Origin: Amycolatopsis kentuckyensis
GTDB lineage: Bacteria > Actinomycetota > Actinomycetes > Mycobacteriales > Pseudonocardiaceae
NCBI RefSeq assembly: GCF_002155975.1
Contig: NZ_MUMI01000096.1
Coordinates: 1-64,000 of the forward strand
Direction: 5' to 3'
DNA length: 64,000 nt
Below the pieces are notes generated by a model, which was not told the origin of the DNA, did no database searches, and worked only from the letters and a program-made list of their open reading frames with translations. A program made the position numbers and the translations under genes. Position 1 is the stretch's first letter. Every line of letters starts with the position of its first letter. Of this stretch, positions 39,109 through 47,648 are shown piece by piece.

Positions 39109-41033
39109 CGAAGTGTGTAGCCGCGTCCCGCGGGGTCCAGCGCCCTGGTTGCCTGCTTGAACAGGTACTCGGCCCGTTCGTAGGACAACCGGCTCCGGCC
39201 CGTGTCCGGGCACAGATCCTCGGCCGCGGGCATCCGGGCCGGCCCGGGCCTGCGCTCGGCCAGGAACAGGGGGCCACGGGTGCGTCCCGCCAGCAGTTCG
39301 GGCAGCAGCCGTGCGGTGGCGGAACGCCAGCCCACCCAGGTGCCGTTCGCCGAGGCGCGACGGTCTTCCAGGTCGAGGTCCTCGACATCGAGCGACAGCA
39401 CGACTCGCACCTGGGCCGCCGACTCGTGGAGCAGGCGCCACAGGGCCTGTTCGCGCACCGGCGCGCCGAGTTTCCACAGGCGTTCGAGGTGCTCGGGGCG
39501 GATGGCCGGAATCCGCTGGCGTGTCTCGGTCCGCCGCGGCAGCCCGGCCGCCAGATCCGCCAGCGACCCCCACGCGGTGAACGACCGGATCGCTGACCGG
39601 TGCCGGTTCCAGGTTTTCGCCGCAGCGTCGCGCCACGACGTCTCGAACACGTTCGTCACGTCCTGGGCGGTCAACGACTCCAGCGGCCGTCGGTCACCCA
39701 AGGACAGGCACAAGCGCCGCAGTGTCTGCCCGTAGGATCGCAGTGTCGCGGCATCGAGGTCTTCGCGCGCCAGGAAACCTGTGGCGGCCTGCGCGAGAGT
39801 CACGACGGAGGCGTCCGTCTCCCGTTCGCCGGCCCGACGGAGGAGAAAACCACGTTCGGCCGCGTTCTTCGTCATCGCCGCCGCCCGTTCGAACTCGGCG
39901 CGCGCCTCGGCGTGCCGTCCCAGCCGGGCCAGCAGGTCGCCTCGGACGCTGGGCAGCAGGTGGTAGTCCCGCAGCGTGCGGTCGGTCGTCAGCTCGTCGA
40001 CCAGCGTGAGCCCGGCTTCCGGTCCGCGCGCCTCGCCGACCGCGACGGCCCGGTTGAGCCGGACGATCGGCGTGGGCAGCATCCGGACCAGCGCGTCGTA
40101 CAGTGTCGCGATCTGTTCCCAGTCGGTGTCCTCCGCCGTGCGCGCCTGGGTGTGGCACACCGCGATCGCGGCCTGGAGCACATACGGACCGGGCGGCCCG
40201 CCGATGTCCCGTGCCCGCAGCATGGCCGTGAACCCGCGGCGGATCAGCAACGGGTCCCAGCGCCCCCGGTTCTGCTCGTGCAGCCGGACCGGCTCCCCGG
40301 ACGGGCCGGTCCGCGCGGCCGACCGCGCCGCCTGGATCTCCATCAGCGCGACCAGCCCGTGCACCTCGGCCTCGTCCGGCGCCAGCTCGGCCAGCAACCT
40401 GCCCAGCCGCAACGCCTCCTGGCACAGGCCCGGCCGGATCAGGTCGTCCCCGGAGGTCGCCGCGTAGCCCTCGTTGAAGATCAGGTACACGACCTCGAGC
40501 ACGGACGACAGCCGCCCGGTCAGGGACTCGCCGGCCGGCAGCTCGAACGGGACTCCCGCCCGCGCCAGCGCCTCCTTGGCCGCGGCGACGCGCCGCGTGA
40601 TCAGCTGTTCGGAGGTGAGGAAAGCGCGCGCGATCTCGGCGGCGGTGAGCCCGCCGACGAGCCGCAGCGTGAGCGAGACCCGCTGCGGCGTCGGCAACAC
40701 CGGGTGGCAGGACAGGAACATCAGCCTCAGGACGTCTTCGTGCTCGACGTCCGGAGGCTGATCGAGCTCGCGGGCGAGGTCCTCGTGCCGGCGCTCGAGC
40801 CGGGCCGCCCGCCGCAGGTGGTCGATCGCGCGCCGCTTGGCCGTGGTCATCAACCAGGCACCCGGGTTGTCCGGCACCCCGGACTCCGGCCACTGCTCCA
40901 GCGCGGCGACGAGGGCGTCCTGGGCCAGCTCTTCGGCCAGTCCGACGTCGCGCACGATCCGCGTGAGAGCGCCGATGATGCCCGCCGATTCGAGCTTCCA
41001 GACCGCGTCGACCGTGCGGCGGACGTCGGTCAC
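39090..41033 (-). CDS. ECF42-like sigma factor fused to a truncated tyrosine-recombinase-like domain
   Basis: A continuous 647-codon frame. Residues 1-155 are an ECF sigma factor: sigma2 LVAALEQWPESGVPDNPGAWLMTTAKRRAIDHLRR and sigma4 LTLRLVGGLTAAEIARAFLTSEQLITRRV. Residues ~175-403 are the TPR-like C-terminal extension of the ECF42 type (EVVYLIFNEGYAAT, RLNRAVAVGEARGPEAGL). At ~405-647 a second protein follows: a SAM-like core-binding domain (DAATLRSYGQTLRRLCLSLGD, WNRHRSAIRSFTAW) and a tyrosine-recombinase-like catalytic part with HESAAQVRVVLSLDVEDLDL. It ends at YTLRQLRPS, exactly where the HxxR box starts, so the catalytic Tyr is absent. GTG 41033 overlaps the DGPF gene's stop. Fusion to such a domain is unusual. 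Confidence 0.83.
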   Translation of the reverse strand: MTDVRRTVDAVWKLESAGIIGALTRIVRDVGLAEELAQDALVAALEQWPESGVPDNPGAWLMTTAKRRAIDHLRRAARLERRHEDLARELDQPPDVEHEDVLRLMFLSCHPVLPTPQRVSLTLRLVGGLTAAEIARAFLTSEQLITRRVAAAKEALARAGVPFELPAGESLTGRLSSVLEVVYLIFNEGYAATSGDDLIRPGLCQEALRLGRLLAELAPDEAEVHGLVALMEIQAARSAARTGPSGEPVRLHEQNRGRWDPLLIRRGFTAMLRARDIGGPPGPYVLQAAIAVCHTQARTAEDTDWEQIATLYDALVRMLPTPIVRLNRAVAVGEARGPEAGLTLVDELTTDRTLRDYHLLPSVRGDLLARLGRHAEARAEFERAAAMTKNAAERGFLLRRAGERETDASVVTLAQAATGFLAREDLDAATLRSYGQTLRRLCLSLGDRRPLESLTAQDVTNVFETSWRDAAAKTWNRHRSAIRSFTAWGSLADLAAGLPRRTETRQRIPAIRPEHLERLWKLGAPVREQALWRLLHESAAQVRVVLSLDVEDLDLEDRRASANGTWVGWRSATARLLPELLAGRTRGPLFLAERRPGPARMPAAEDLCPDTGRSRLSYERAEYLFKQATRALDPAGRGYTLRQLRPS

Positions 41034-41353
41034 GGCCCGAAGACCTGCTGGATGATGCTCTCGCCGTCCCCCACGACCTTGCGGAAGCGGCGAGCCAGCT
41101 CGATCGCCTCTTCCTCGGAGCGCACCTCGACCAGCGCGAAGCCGGCCACCGCCTCCTTGGCCTCGGTGAACGGTCCGTCGGTCACCGTGATCTCGTCACC
41201 GGCCGAGGCGACCCGGATGCCCTTGGGGCTCAGCCCGCCGGTGGCCAGCAGCACCCCGGCCGCGGTCATCTCTTCGATGAACTTGCCCATCTCGGCGTAG
41301 AGCTTCTCGTCGGGGGTCTGGTCGGTGGCCTTGGACATCATCAGGTAGCGCAT
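41030..41353 (-). CDS. DGPF/YCII-domain protein, partner of the sigma factor
   Basis: A 107-residue protein of the YCII-related dimeric ferredoxin-like fold: MRYLMMSKA, GKFIEEMTAAGVLLATGGL, ITVTDGPFTEAKEAVAGFALVEV. The DGPF motif is the hallmark of proteins encoded next to ECF42 sigma factors. ATG 41353 follows GAGAGG; an in-frame ATG eight codons upstream is less likely. Its stop overlaps the sigma gene's GTG (GTGA), so the two are translationally coupled. DGPF proteins are thought to act in the same pathway, though not as classical anti-sigma factors. Confidence 0.88.
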   Translation of the reverse strand: MRYLMMSKATDQTPDEKLYAEMGKFIEEMTAAGVLLATGGLSPKGIRVASAGDEITVTDGPFTEAKEAVAGFALVEVRSEEEAIELARRFRKVVGDGESIIQQVFGP

Positions 41354-41493
41354 CGGCTTGCCTCTCGTCTTTTGCATGGCGTTTCCGCCTGTCACCCCGA
41401 CGTCGAACACCCTAACCGACAGGGAACGCAGCCATTCCCTGTCACATCGGCCGGGCGACGTCCGGGCAAGACCGGATTCGGGAAAGGACCGAC

Positions 41494-42114
41494 ATGACCA
41501 CCACGACCCAGCGCCCCACCGCCTCCGCCCGGCTGACCTGCCTGGCCGTCGCGGCGCCACTGTGGGCCACCGTCTCCCTGGCGCAGGCGGCCCTCCGCGA
41601 CGGCTTCGACCTGACCCGCCACCCGCTCAGCATGCTCAGCACCGGCTCGCTCGGCTGGCTGCAGATCGCCAACTTCGTCGTCGCCGGCCTGCTGATCGTC
41701 ATCGGCGCAACCGGCCTGCGCCAGGCCCTGACCAGCACTTGGGCGCCACGGCTCGTGCTGGTCAACGGGGTCGGGATGCTCGCGGCCAGCCTCCTCCCGA
41801 TGGACCCGGCCGACGGCTTTCCCACCGGGACACCGGCCGGGATACCGCAGGCGATGTCGTGGCACTCCTACGGGCACATGGCCGCCGGCAGCATCGCGTT
41901 CATCTCGCTCATCGCCGCCTGCTACGTCCTCGGCCGCGACTTCGCCCGCAGCGGCAACCACCGTGACGCCGTGGTCTCCCCCATCGCCGGAACCGCGTTG
42001 CTGCTCGGCGACGTCTGGGCGATGACCGGTGGCCCGGCCGGTTCGCTGACCCTCGCCATCGGTGCCATCACCGCGATGCTGTGGGTCGCCGCCGTCGCCG
42101 CCCGCCTTCGCTGA
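41494..42114 (+). CDS. DUF998-type integral membrane protein
   Basis: A 206-residue protein with six hydrophobic segments and the DUF998 pattern: FDLTRHPLSMLSTGSLGWLQIANFVVAGLL, LPMDPADGFPTGTP and MSWHSYGHMAAG (conserved His and Asp facing the membrane). The function of the family is unknown; members often sit beside sigma factors or regulators in actinomycetes. ATG 41494 follows GGGAAAGGA. It is divergent from the DGPF/sigma pair, so it may be part of the sigma factor's regulon. Confidence 0.84.
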   Translation: MTTTTQRPTASARLTCLAVAAPLWATVSLAQAALRDGFDLTRHPLSMLSTGSLGWLQIANFVVAGLLIVIGATGLRQALTSTWAPRLVLVNGVGMLAASLLPMDPADGFPTGTPAGIPQAMSWHSYGHMAAGSIAFISLIAACYVLGRDFARSGNHRDAVVSPIAGTALLLGDVWAMTGGPAGSLTLAIGAITAMLWVAAVAARLR

Positions 42115-42173
42115 ACCGCGCGAGCACGGGAAAGCTCACCCTGGGCGGCCCATTGCCGACGGCACTCGGAGTC

Positions 42174-42201
42174 CGAGATACCGACATTCGGCGGTATCTC
42201 G
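42174..42201. terminator. Stem-loop terminator after the DUF998-type gene
   Basis: CGAGATACCG (42174-42183) pairs perfectly with CGGTATCTCG (42192-42201) around an eight-base loop, 60 bp after the stop at 42114. A GGAGTC/GGGGTC pairing may extend the base. Confidence 0.65.
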
Positions 42202-42235
42202 GGGTCCGGCTTGTCTGATTGGATCTCCCCGAGCG

Positions 42236-42253
42236 TTTTACAACGTTGTAAAA
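42236..42253. promoter_or_regulatory. Perfect 18-bp palindrome, LacI-type operator
   Basis: TTTTACAACGTTGTAAAA is a perfect palindrome with the central CG step typical of LacI/PurR-family operators. It ends 18 bp before the start of the secreted GH2 enzyme, where it would cover the transcription start. It is the most A/T-rich spot in the surrounding kilobases. Confidence 0.78.
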
Positions 42254-42271
42254 GTGAAGGGGACCTCGCCC

Positions 42272-45200
42272 ATGAGAAGAGCCGCTTCCGTCCTCCTCGC
42301 CCTGCTGGTGGGGCTGGGCGTGGCGTCGGGCACGCCGCCCGCGGGTGCCGCCGAGGCCGTGCACGGCCTGAAGGCCGAATACTTCACCATGTCGGCGCCC
42401 GGTGCGCGGGACTTCGCGAACCTGGCCGGTACCGCGCTCGACGGGGCGGTCGACCACCCGGATCTGACCTCGGTCTTCGGGCTGGTCGCCGGGCGCACCG
42501 AGCACACGACCGCGCGGTGGAGCGGGCAGCTCGCCGTGCCGCAGACCGGCGACTACACGTTCTACGCCATCGGCGACAACGGGTTCCGGCTGCTCATCGA
42601 CGGCGCACCGGTGATCGACCACTGGGTCGGGGACTGGGACACCGAGCAGACCAGCGCGCCGGTCACCCTGACCGCCGGCAAGCAGTACGCCTTCAAGCTG
42701 GAGATGTTCCAGGACACCGGCGGTGCCAACATGTTCCTGCGCTGGTCGAGCCCCACCCTCGCGAAGCAGATCGTGCCGCTCTCGGCGTTCACGCCGCCGG
42801 CCGACTACGCGATCGTGCCGCGCACGGCGGAAGTGTCGCAGGACGGCCGCACGCTCACGACCGACTTCGACGGCCGCGTCTCGGGAACGAGCGACCTGAA
42901 GGACCACCTGCGCATCGAGGTCGACGCGACGCCCATGCCGGTCTCGTTCATCACGACCACCCGCACCCGGGCCACGATCCGGCTGGCCGAACGAGTCCTG
43001 AAGGGCCAGCGGGTCACGCTCTACTACGACGGCGCGGGCGCGCTCACGGTGAACGGCACGAAGATCGGCAAGACCGGACGCACCGTCGCGAACGCTTCGA
43101 CCGAACGGCTCAGGACGCCGTGGGGCGAGAACGTCGACCCGCGCCACCCCTTGCCGGAGTACCCGCGGCCGCAGCTCGAGCGCGACAAGTGGGTCAACCT
43201 CAACGGCCCATGGGAGTTCTCGGCGGCCAAGGAAGGCCAGCAGCCGGCGTTCGGCAAGCGGCTGCCCGAAAAGGTGGTCGTGCCCTACCCGATCGAGTCG
43301 CAGCTGTCCGGGCTCGAACGGCACGAGGACCACATGTTCTACCGCCGCACGGTCACCGTCCCGCGCGACTGGAAGATCGGCGGCGGGCAGCGCCTCAAGC
43401 TCAACTTCGGGGCGGTCGACTACCAGGCCAAGGTGTGGGTGAACGGCAAGCTCGTCGCCGAGCACACCGGCGGGTACACGGCGTTCGGCGCCGACATCAC
43501 CGACGCGCTCAAGCGCGGCGACGAGCAGGAGATCGTCGTCGCCGTCACCGACACGACCGGCCCGTACCAGCCCAAGGGCAAGCAGTCCCCCAACCCCGGC
43601 GGCATCTTCTACACGCCGTCGTCGGGCATCTGGCAGACGGTGTGGCTGGAACCCGTGGCGGACAAGGGCATCGACGAGATCAAGACGACGCCCGACCTCA
43701 CCACGAATTCGCTGGCGCTCACCGTCAAGTCCGCGGGGAACGCCACCGTCACGGCGGTCGCCAAGGACGCGCGCGGCCGGCAGGTCGCCGCGGTCAGCGG
43801 ACCGGCGAACGCGAACCTGAAGCTGCCGGTGCCGAACCCGCACCTGTGGACGCCGGACGACCCGTACCTGTACCAGCTGGAGATCAAGCTGGGCGGCGAC
43901 AAGGTCAAGAGCTACTTCGGCATGCGGTCCACCGGCATCACCAACGTCGGCGGCACGCCGAAGCTGACGCTCAACGGCAAGCCGATCTTCAACCTGATGC
44001 AGCTGGACCAGGGCTTCTACCCCGACGGCCTGAACACCGCGCCGAGCGACGAGGCCCTCGTGTTCGACCTGAAGGCGCAGAAGGACCTCGGCTTCAACGC
44101 CGTCCGCAAGCACATCAAGGTCGAACCGGCCCGCTGGTACTACCACGCGGACCGGCTCGGATTGCTGGTGTGGCAGGACTTCGTGTCCGTCGAGGACGGC
44201 AACAACCCCGCGGCGCAGCAGGCGTGGCTCAGCCAGGGCCTGGAAGAGATGCACCAGCTGCAGAACTACCCGTCGATCTACGCCTGGATCGTGTTCAACG
44301 AGGGCTGGGGCGAGTGGGACAAGACCGCGACCGGCCGGATCACCGACCAGGTCAAGGCCACCGACCCGAGCCGGATCGTCAACGCCCACAGCGGCGTGAA
44401 CTGCTGCGCCTCCAAGGGCGACTCGGGCCGCGGCGACGTCATCGACCACCACGACTACAACAACACCGACCCGGCCCGCTCCGACGGCACGCGCGTCGCG
44501 ATGGACGGCGAGCACGGCGGTTTCACCCTGCGCACGCCGGGTCACCAGTGGCCGGGTGCGCCGATCGCGATCTACAGCGGGGTGGCGGACAAGGCGGCGC
44601 TGACGGCGAAGTACGTCGACAACACCCGCACGTTCTACCTCGGGCAAGCCCGAGCCGAGCTGTCGGCGTCGGTCTACACGCAGGTCACCGACCTGGAAGG
44701 CGAGCTCAACGGGCTCTGGACCTACGACCGCAAGCGCCTCAAGGTCGACCCGGGTCCCGTCCGCGAGATCAACCGGCGCGTGATCGAGGCCGGTGCCAAC
44801 GCCGGGAAGCCCTACCCGTACGCGGGCAAGGGCTCGTGGAACCTCGACGAACGCGGGGGAACGACGGCGAAGGATTCGAGCGGCGGCAACAACCCGCTGA
44901 CGCTCACCCCCACCGGTGCGGCCTTCAAGGACGGCGCGCTGCAGTTCACCGGCGGCTCCGCCGACACCTACGGCCCGGTCGTCGACACGACCGGTGACTA
45001 CACCGTGTCCGCGAAGGTGCGGCTCGACGCGCTGCCCGGCAACTACGCGACCGCGGTGAGCCAGGACGGCCGCGAGCGGGAAAGCCCGTTCTACCTGCAG
45101 TACGGGCAGGGCGCGTTCGCGTTCAGCACGCCCGGCGGCAACCGGGCCAGGTACGAGGTCGTGCCGGAGATCGGCCGCTGGTACGAGCTCACGGGTGTGC

Positions 45201-45406
45201 GCGCCGGCACCGAGATCCGGCTCTACGTGGACGGTGTGAAGGTCGCGACGGCCCCGGCCGGACCGGCGCTGGTCAGCACCGGCGCGTTCACGGTCGGGCG
45301 GGCCAAGTACGACGGCCGCAACGTCGATTCCTGGGGCGGCGCGGTCGACGACGTCACGGTGGCCGGCAAGGCGTTGACGGACGCGGAGGTGGCCCGGCTC
45401 CCTTGA
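42272..45406 (+). CDS. Secreted multidomain GH2 glycoside hydrolase (PA14 - GH2 - LamG)
   Basis: A 1,044-residue exported enzyme. Residues 1-27 are a Sec signal (AASVLLALLVGLGVASG). About 30-160 is a PA14 carbohydrate-binding domain (LKAEYFTMSAPGARDF, TFYAIGDNGFRLLIDGAPVIDHW, NMFLRWSSP). Then an Ig-like linker, and a GH2 domain from ~290 (WVNLNGPWEFSA, HMFYRRTVTVP, VWVNGKLVAEHTGGYTAF). The acid/base is in IVFNEGWGEWD (Glu ~675) and the nucleophile probably in MDGEHGG (Glu ~745). A LamG-like domain is at ~885-1040 (GDYTVSAKVRL, IRLYVDGVKVA). Start ATG 42272 lies behind GGGG and the LacI-type operator. Substrate is a beta-linked plant or microbial glycan. Confidence 0.9.
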   Translation: MRRAASVLLALLVGLGVASGTPPAGAAEAVHGLKAEYFTMSAPGARDFANLAGTALDGAVDHPDLTSVFGLVAGRTEHTTARWSGQLAVPQTGDYTFYAIGDNGFRLLIDGAPVIDHWVGDWDTEQTSAPVTLTAGKQYAFKLEMFQDTGGANMFLRWSSPTLAKQIVPLSAFTPPADYAIVPRTAEVSQDGRTLTTDFDGRVSGTSDLKDHLRIEVDATPMPVSFITTTRTRATIRLAERVLKGQRVTLYYDGAGALTVNGTKIGKTGRTVANASTERLRTPWGENVDPRHPLPEYPRPQLERDKWVNLNGPWEFSAAKEGQQPAFGKRLPEKVVVPYPIESQLSGLERHEDHMFYRRTVTVPRDWKIGGGQRLKLNFGAVDYQAKVWVNGKLVAEHTGGYTAFGADITDALKRGDEQEIVVAVTDTTGPYQPKGKQSPNPGGIFYTPSSGIWQTVWLEPVADKGIDEIKTTPDLTTNSLALTVKSAGNATVTAVAKDARGRQVAAVSGPANANLKLPVPNPHLWTPDDPYLYQLEIKLGGDKVKSYFGMRSTGITNVGGTPKLTLNGKPIFNLMQLDQGFYPDGLNTAPSDEALVFDLKAQKDLGFNAVRKHIKVEPARWYYHADRLGLLVWQDFVSVEDGNNPAAQQAWLSQGLEEMHQLQNYPSIYAWIVFNEGWGEWDKTATGRITDQVKATDPSRIVNAHSGVNCCASKGDSGRGDVIDHHDYNNTDPARSDGTRVAMDGEHGGFTLRTPGHQWPGAPIAIYSGVADKAALTAKYVDNTRTFYLGQARAELSASVYTQVTDLEGELNGLWTYDRKRLKVDPGPVREINRRVIEAGANAGKPYPYAGKGSWNLDERGGTTAKDSSGGNNPLTLTPTGAAFKDGALQFTGGSADTYGPVVDTTGDYTVSAKVRLDALPGNYATAVSQDGRERESPFYLQYGQGAFAFSTPGGNRARYEVVPEIGRWYELTGVRAGTEIRLYVDGVKVATAPAGPALVSTGAFTVGRAKYDGRNVDSWGGAVDDVTVAGKALTDAEVARLP

Positions 45407-45427
45407 TTCCCGCCCGTGCCGGGGACC

Positions 45428-45465
45428 GGCGCGGGTGCCGCTCCGAGAATCGCGGCACCCGCGCC
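45428..45465. terminator. Strong stem-loop terminator after the GH2 gene
   Basis: A perfect 14-bp stem: GGCGCGGGTGCCGC (45428-45441) with its complement at 45452-45465 and a ten-base loop, 22 bp after the GH2 stop. It separates the GH2 gene from the GH18 gene. Confidence 0.85.
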
Positions 45466-45607
45466 ACCCGGGAAGAACCGGGATCCGACGAACCGCGTAG
45501 GCCGAACGAGGTACCGACCGCGTTGCTCGATCACCTCTCTTGACACGGTGGCGGAAAAGCACCTACATGGACAATGGTTCAAACCACTCGACGGGAGTTG
45601 ATCTACC

Positions 45608-46510
45608 GTGGTCAAGCTTGGCCGGATCACCGCGTTGCTGGCAGGCGCCGCCCTCTTGGCGGGCATGACGACCGGCCCGAGCGCGGCCAGTACGTCCGCC
45701 GCGCCGCGCAAGGCCGGGCCGATCACCGTGGCCTACGTCGAGGTGAACAGCAACAGCATGCTGAACGTGGGCAAGTACGCGCTCGCCCAAGGCGGCGGCA
45801 ACGTGTTCGACATCGGCGTCATCTTCGCCGCCAACATCAACTACGACACCGCGACGAAGTCGGCCTACCTGTACTTCAACCCGAACGTGCAGAAGGTCCT
45901 CGACAACGTGAACACCCAAGTCCGCCCGCTGCAGGCCAAAGGCATCAAGGTCATGTTGTCGGTCCTCGGCAACCACCAGGGCGCCGGATTCGCCAACTTC
46001 CCGTCCCGGCAAGCGGCCGCGGCCTTCGCCGAACAGCTGTCCGCCACCGTGACCAAGTACGGGCTCGACGGCATCGACTTCGACGACGAATACGCCGAGT
46101 ACGGCAACAACGGCACCGGCCAGCCCAACGCCGGCTCCTTCGTCCACCTCGTCACGGCTCTGCGCGCGGCGATGCCCACCAAGCTGATCTCGCTGTACAA
46201 CATCGGGCCGGCAGCATCGAGGTTGTCCTACGGCGGCACCGACATCACCTCGAAGTTCAACTACGCCTGGAACCCCTACTACGGCACCTGGGGCGTCCCG
46301 AACATCGCCCTCCCCAAATCCGGGCTCTCCCCCGCGGCGGTCCAGATCGCAGCGACGTCCACCAGCACCGCCGCCAGCCTCGCCCAGCGAACCGTGAGCG
46401 GAGGCTATGGCGTGTACCTGACCTACAACCTCGGCGCCGCCGACGTGCACACCTACCTCTCCAGCTTCACCAAACCCCTGTACGGCAAGGACGCCGTGTA
46501 CACGAACTAG
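45608..46510 (+). CDS. Secreted GH18 endo-beta-N-acetylglucosaminidase (EndoH-like)
   Basis: A 300-residue exported protein: signal GRITALLAGAALLAGMTTGPSAAS, then a GH18 TIM barrel. The catalytic DxxDxDxE motif is YGLDGIDFDDEYAEYG (Glu ~160). PITVAYVEVNSNSMLNVGKY and LISLYNIGPAASRLSY match the EndoH/EndoF-type branch rather than chitinases. The predicted reaction is cleavage of the chitobiose core of N-glycans. The GTG start at 45608 follows GGGAG. It lies beside the GH2 enzyme and probably acts with it on glycoproteins. Confidence 0.89.
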   Translation: MVKLGRITALLAGAALLAGMTTGPSAASTSAAPRKAGPITVAYVEVNSNSMLNVGKYALAQGGGNVFDIGVIFAANINYDTATKSAYLYFNPNVQKVLDNVNTQVRPLQAKGIKVMLSVLGNHQGAGFANFPSRQAAAAFAEQLSATVTKYGLDGIDFDDEYAEYGNNGTGQPNAGSFVHLVTALRAAMPTKLISLYNIGPAASRLSYGGTDITSKFNYAWNPYYGTWGVPNIALPKSGLSPAAVQIAATSTSTAASLAQRTVSGGYGVYLTYNLGAADVHTYLSSFTKPLYGKDAVYTN

Positions 46511-46644
46511 CCGCCTCGCGTCGGTTCCCTTGTGCGCACTCGACGCGGGCGAGCACCTTCTCGGAGATCCGGTGCAGCGTCCGCAGTTCGTTCGGACCTG
46601 CGCCCCAACGCCGCTGGCAGTCCACAGTAGACTAGGAGTGCTCG

Positions 46645-47565
46645 TCACCCGGCCGACGAGCTGGCGTCCGGTCGGCCGCAGAGGCATCGGGCGCACGCCT
46701 CGACAACGAGGCGCACCGCGCGACGGCCGTCATCCGCACGCCAGGCAACGGCGAGCTCGCTCGGCGAAAGCCCCAGGACCGGGCGGCACACGATGGAGTC
46801 CCGCTGGTAGATCTCCGCATTGCCCGCGGACAGCAGCACCACGCCGAGCCCGGAGCCGACAGCTTCGATGGACTCCTCGGCGGTTTCGGCCTCCGCGACG
46901 ACTCGTGCCGGAGTCCGGCGCTGATCGTTTCCCAACCAGAACTCACGAAGCGGTCCCGCCGTTTGCGGGAGTGCGATGAACGGCTCGTCGGCCAGTTCAT
47001 CCAGCGGGACGACCGCGCGCGAGGCGAGACGGTGGCCGGAGGGCAGGGCGACCCACCGCTCCTCCGCAGCGACGACCTTCCACGAGAATTCGCCGTGGTC
47101 GGGGAGCGGTAGCCACGCGATGGCCACATCGACCTCGCCACTCGCGAGCCCCACGGTGGGATCGCTCCACGAGACCTGCCGGAACAGAAGCTTCCACCCC
47201 GGCAGCACCGTCGCCATCCTGGCCATGGCGCCGGGGATGAGACCACGGCCGATCCTGGTGTGGAAACCGATCGTCAGCGCCGTTCGGCGCGCCGCGACCG
47301 CGTCGGCGACCGCGCCCTCGGCGGCCTCCCACTGCTCGATGATCTGCCGGGCCCGCGGCAGCAACGCCGCGCCCTCGGCGGTCAACGCGACGGTGCGGTG
47401 GTCCCGTTCGAAGAGCGTGACCCGCAGCGAGGTTTCGAGCCGGCGGATCTGCTTGCTCAACGACGGCTGGGCGATGAACAACCGGCCGGCCGCTCTGGTG
47501 AAGCTCAGCTCTTCCGCCACCGCGACGAAGTAACGCAGGTCCCGGACGTGGACATCCATAGCCAT
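46645..47565 (-). CDS. LysR-family transcriptional regulator
   Basis: A 306-residue LysR protein: HVRDLRYFVAVAEELSFTRAAGRLFIAQPSLSKQIRRLETSLRVTLFERD is the N-terminal winged HTH, and ALTIGFHTRIGRGLIP starts the co-inducer domain. Starts at 47565 (MAMDV) or 47559 (MDV) are both possible; neither has a clear Shine-Dalgarno. The start overlaps a perfect ATAGCC-ATA-GGCTAT dyad (47558-47572). It is divergent from the LLM oxidoreductase at 47649, its probable target. Confidence 0.9.
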   Translation of the reverse strand: MAMDVHVRDLRYFVAVAEELSFTRAAGRLFIAQPSLSKQIRRLETSLRVTLFERDHRTVALTAEGAALLPRARQIIEQWEAAEGAVADAVAARRTALTIGFHTRIGRGLIPGAMARMATVLPGWKLLFRQVSWSDPTVGLASGEVDVAIAWLPLPDHGEFSWKVVAAEERWVALPSGHRLASRAVVPLDELADEPFIALPQTAGPLREFWLGNDQRRTPARVVAEAETAEESIEAVGSGLGVVLLSAGNAEIYQRDSIVCRPVLGLSPSELAVAWRADDGRRAVRLVVEACARCLCGRPDASSSAG

Positions 47566-47572
47566 AGGCTAT
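47558..47572. promoter_or_regulatory. LysR-type dyad overlapping the LysR start codon
   Basis: ATAGCCATAGGCTAT is a perfect inverted repeat with a three-base centre. It includes the first codons of the LysR gene and lies 77 bp from the divergent LLM gene. A T-N11-A pattern is embedded in it, as in LysR boxes. Confidence 0.55.
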
Positions 47573-47648
47573 AGCCACAGGTCTTGGACGGCGGACGCCG
47601 AACTGCCGGACGATGAGAAGTGATCATCGACAGCAGGAGGTATCGAGG

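Noticed and set aside
42068-45562. 1,164-codon open frame antisense to the GH2 gene
   Set aside because: Rich in Arg, Val and Asp repeats with no domain pattern, while the plus strand encodes a complete multidomain glycosidase with signal peptide and operator.
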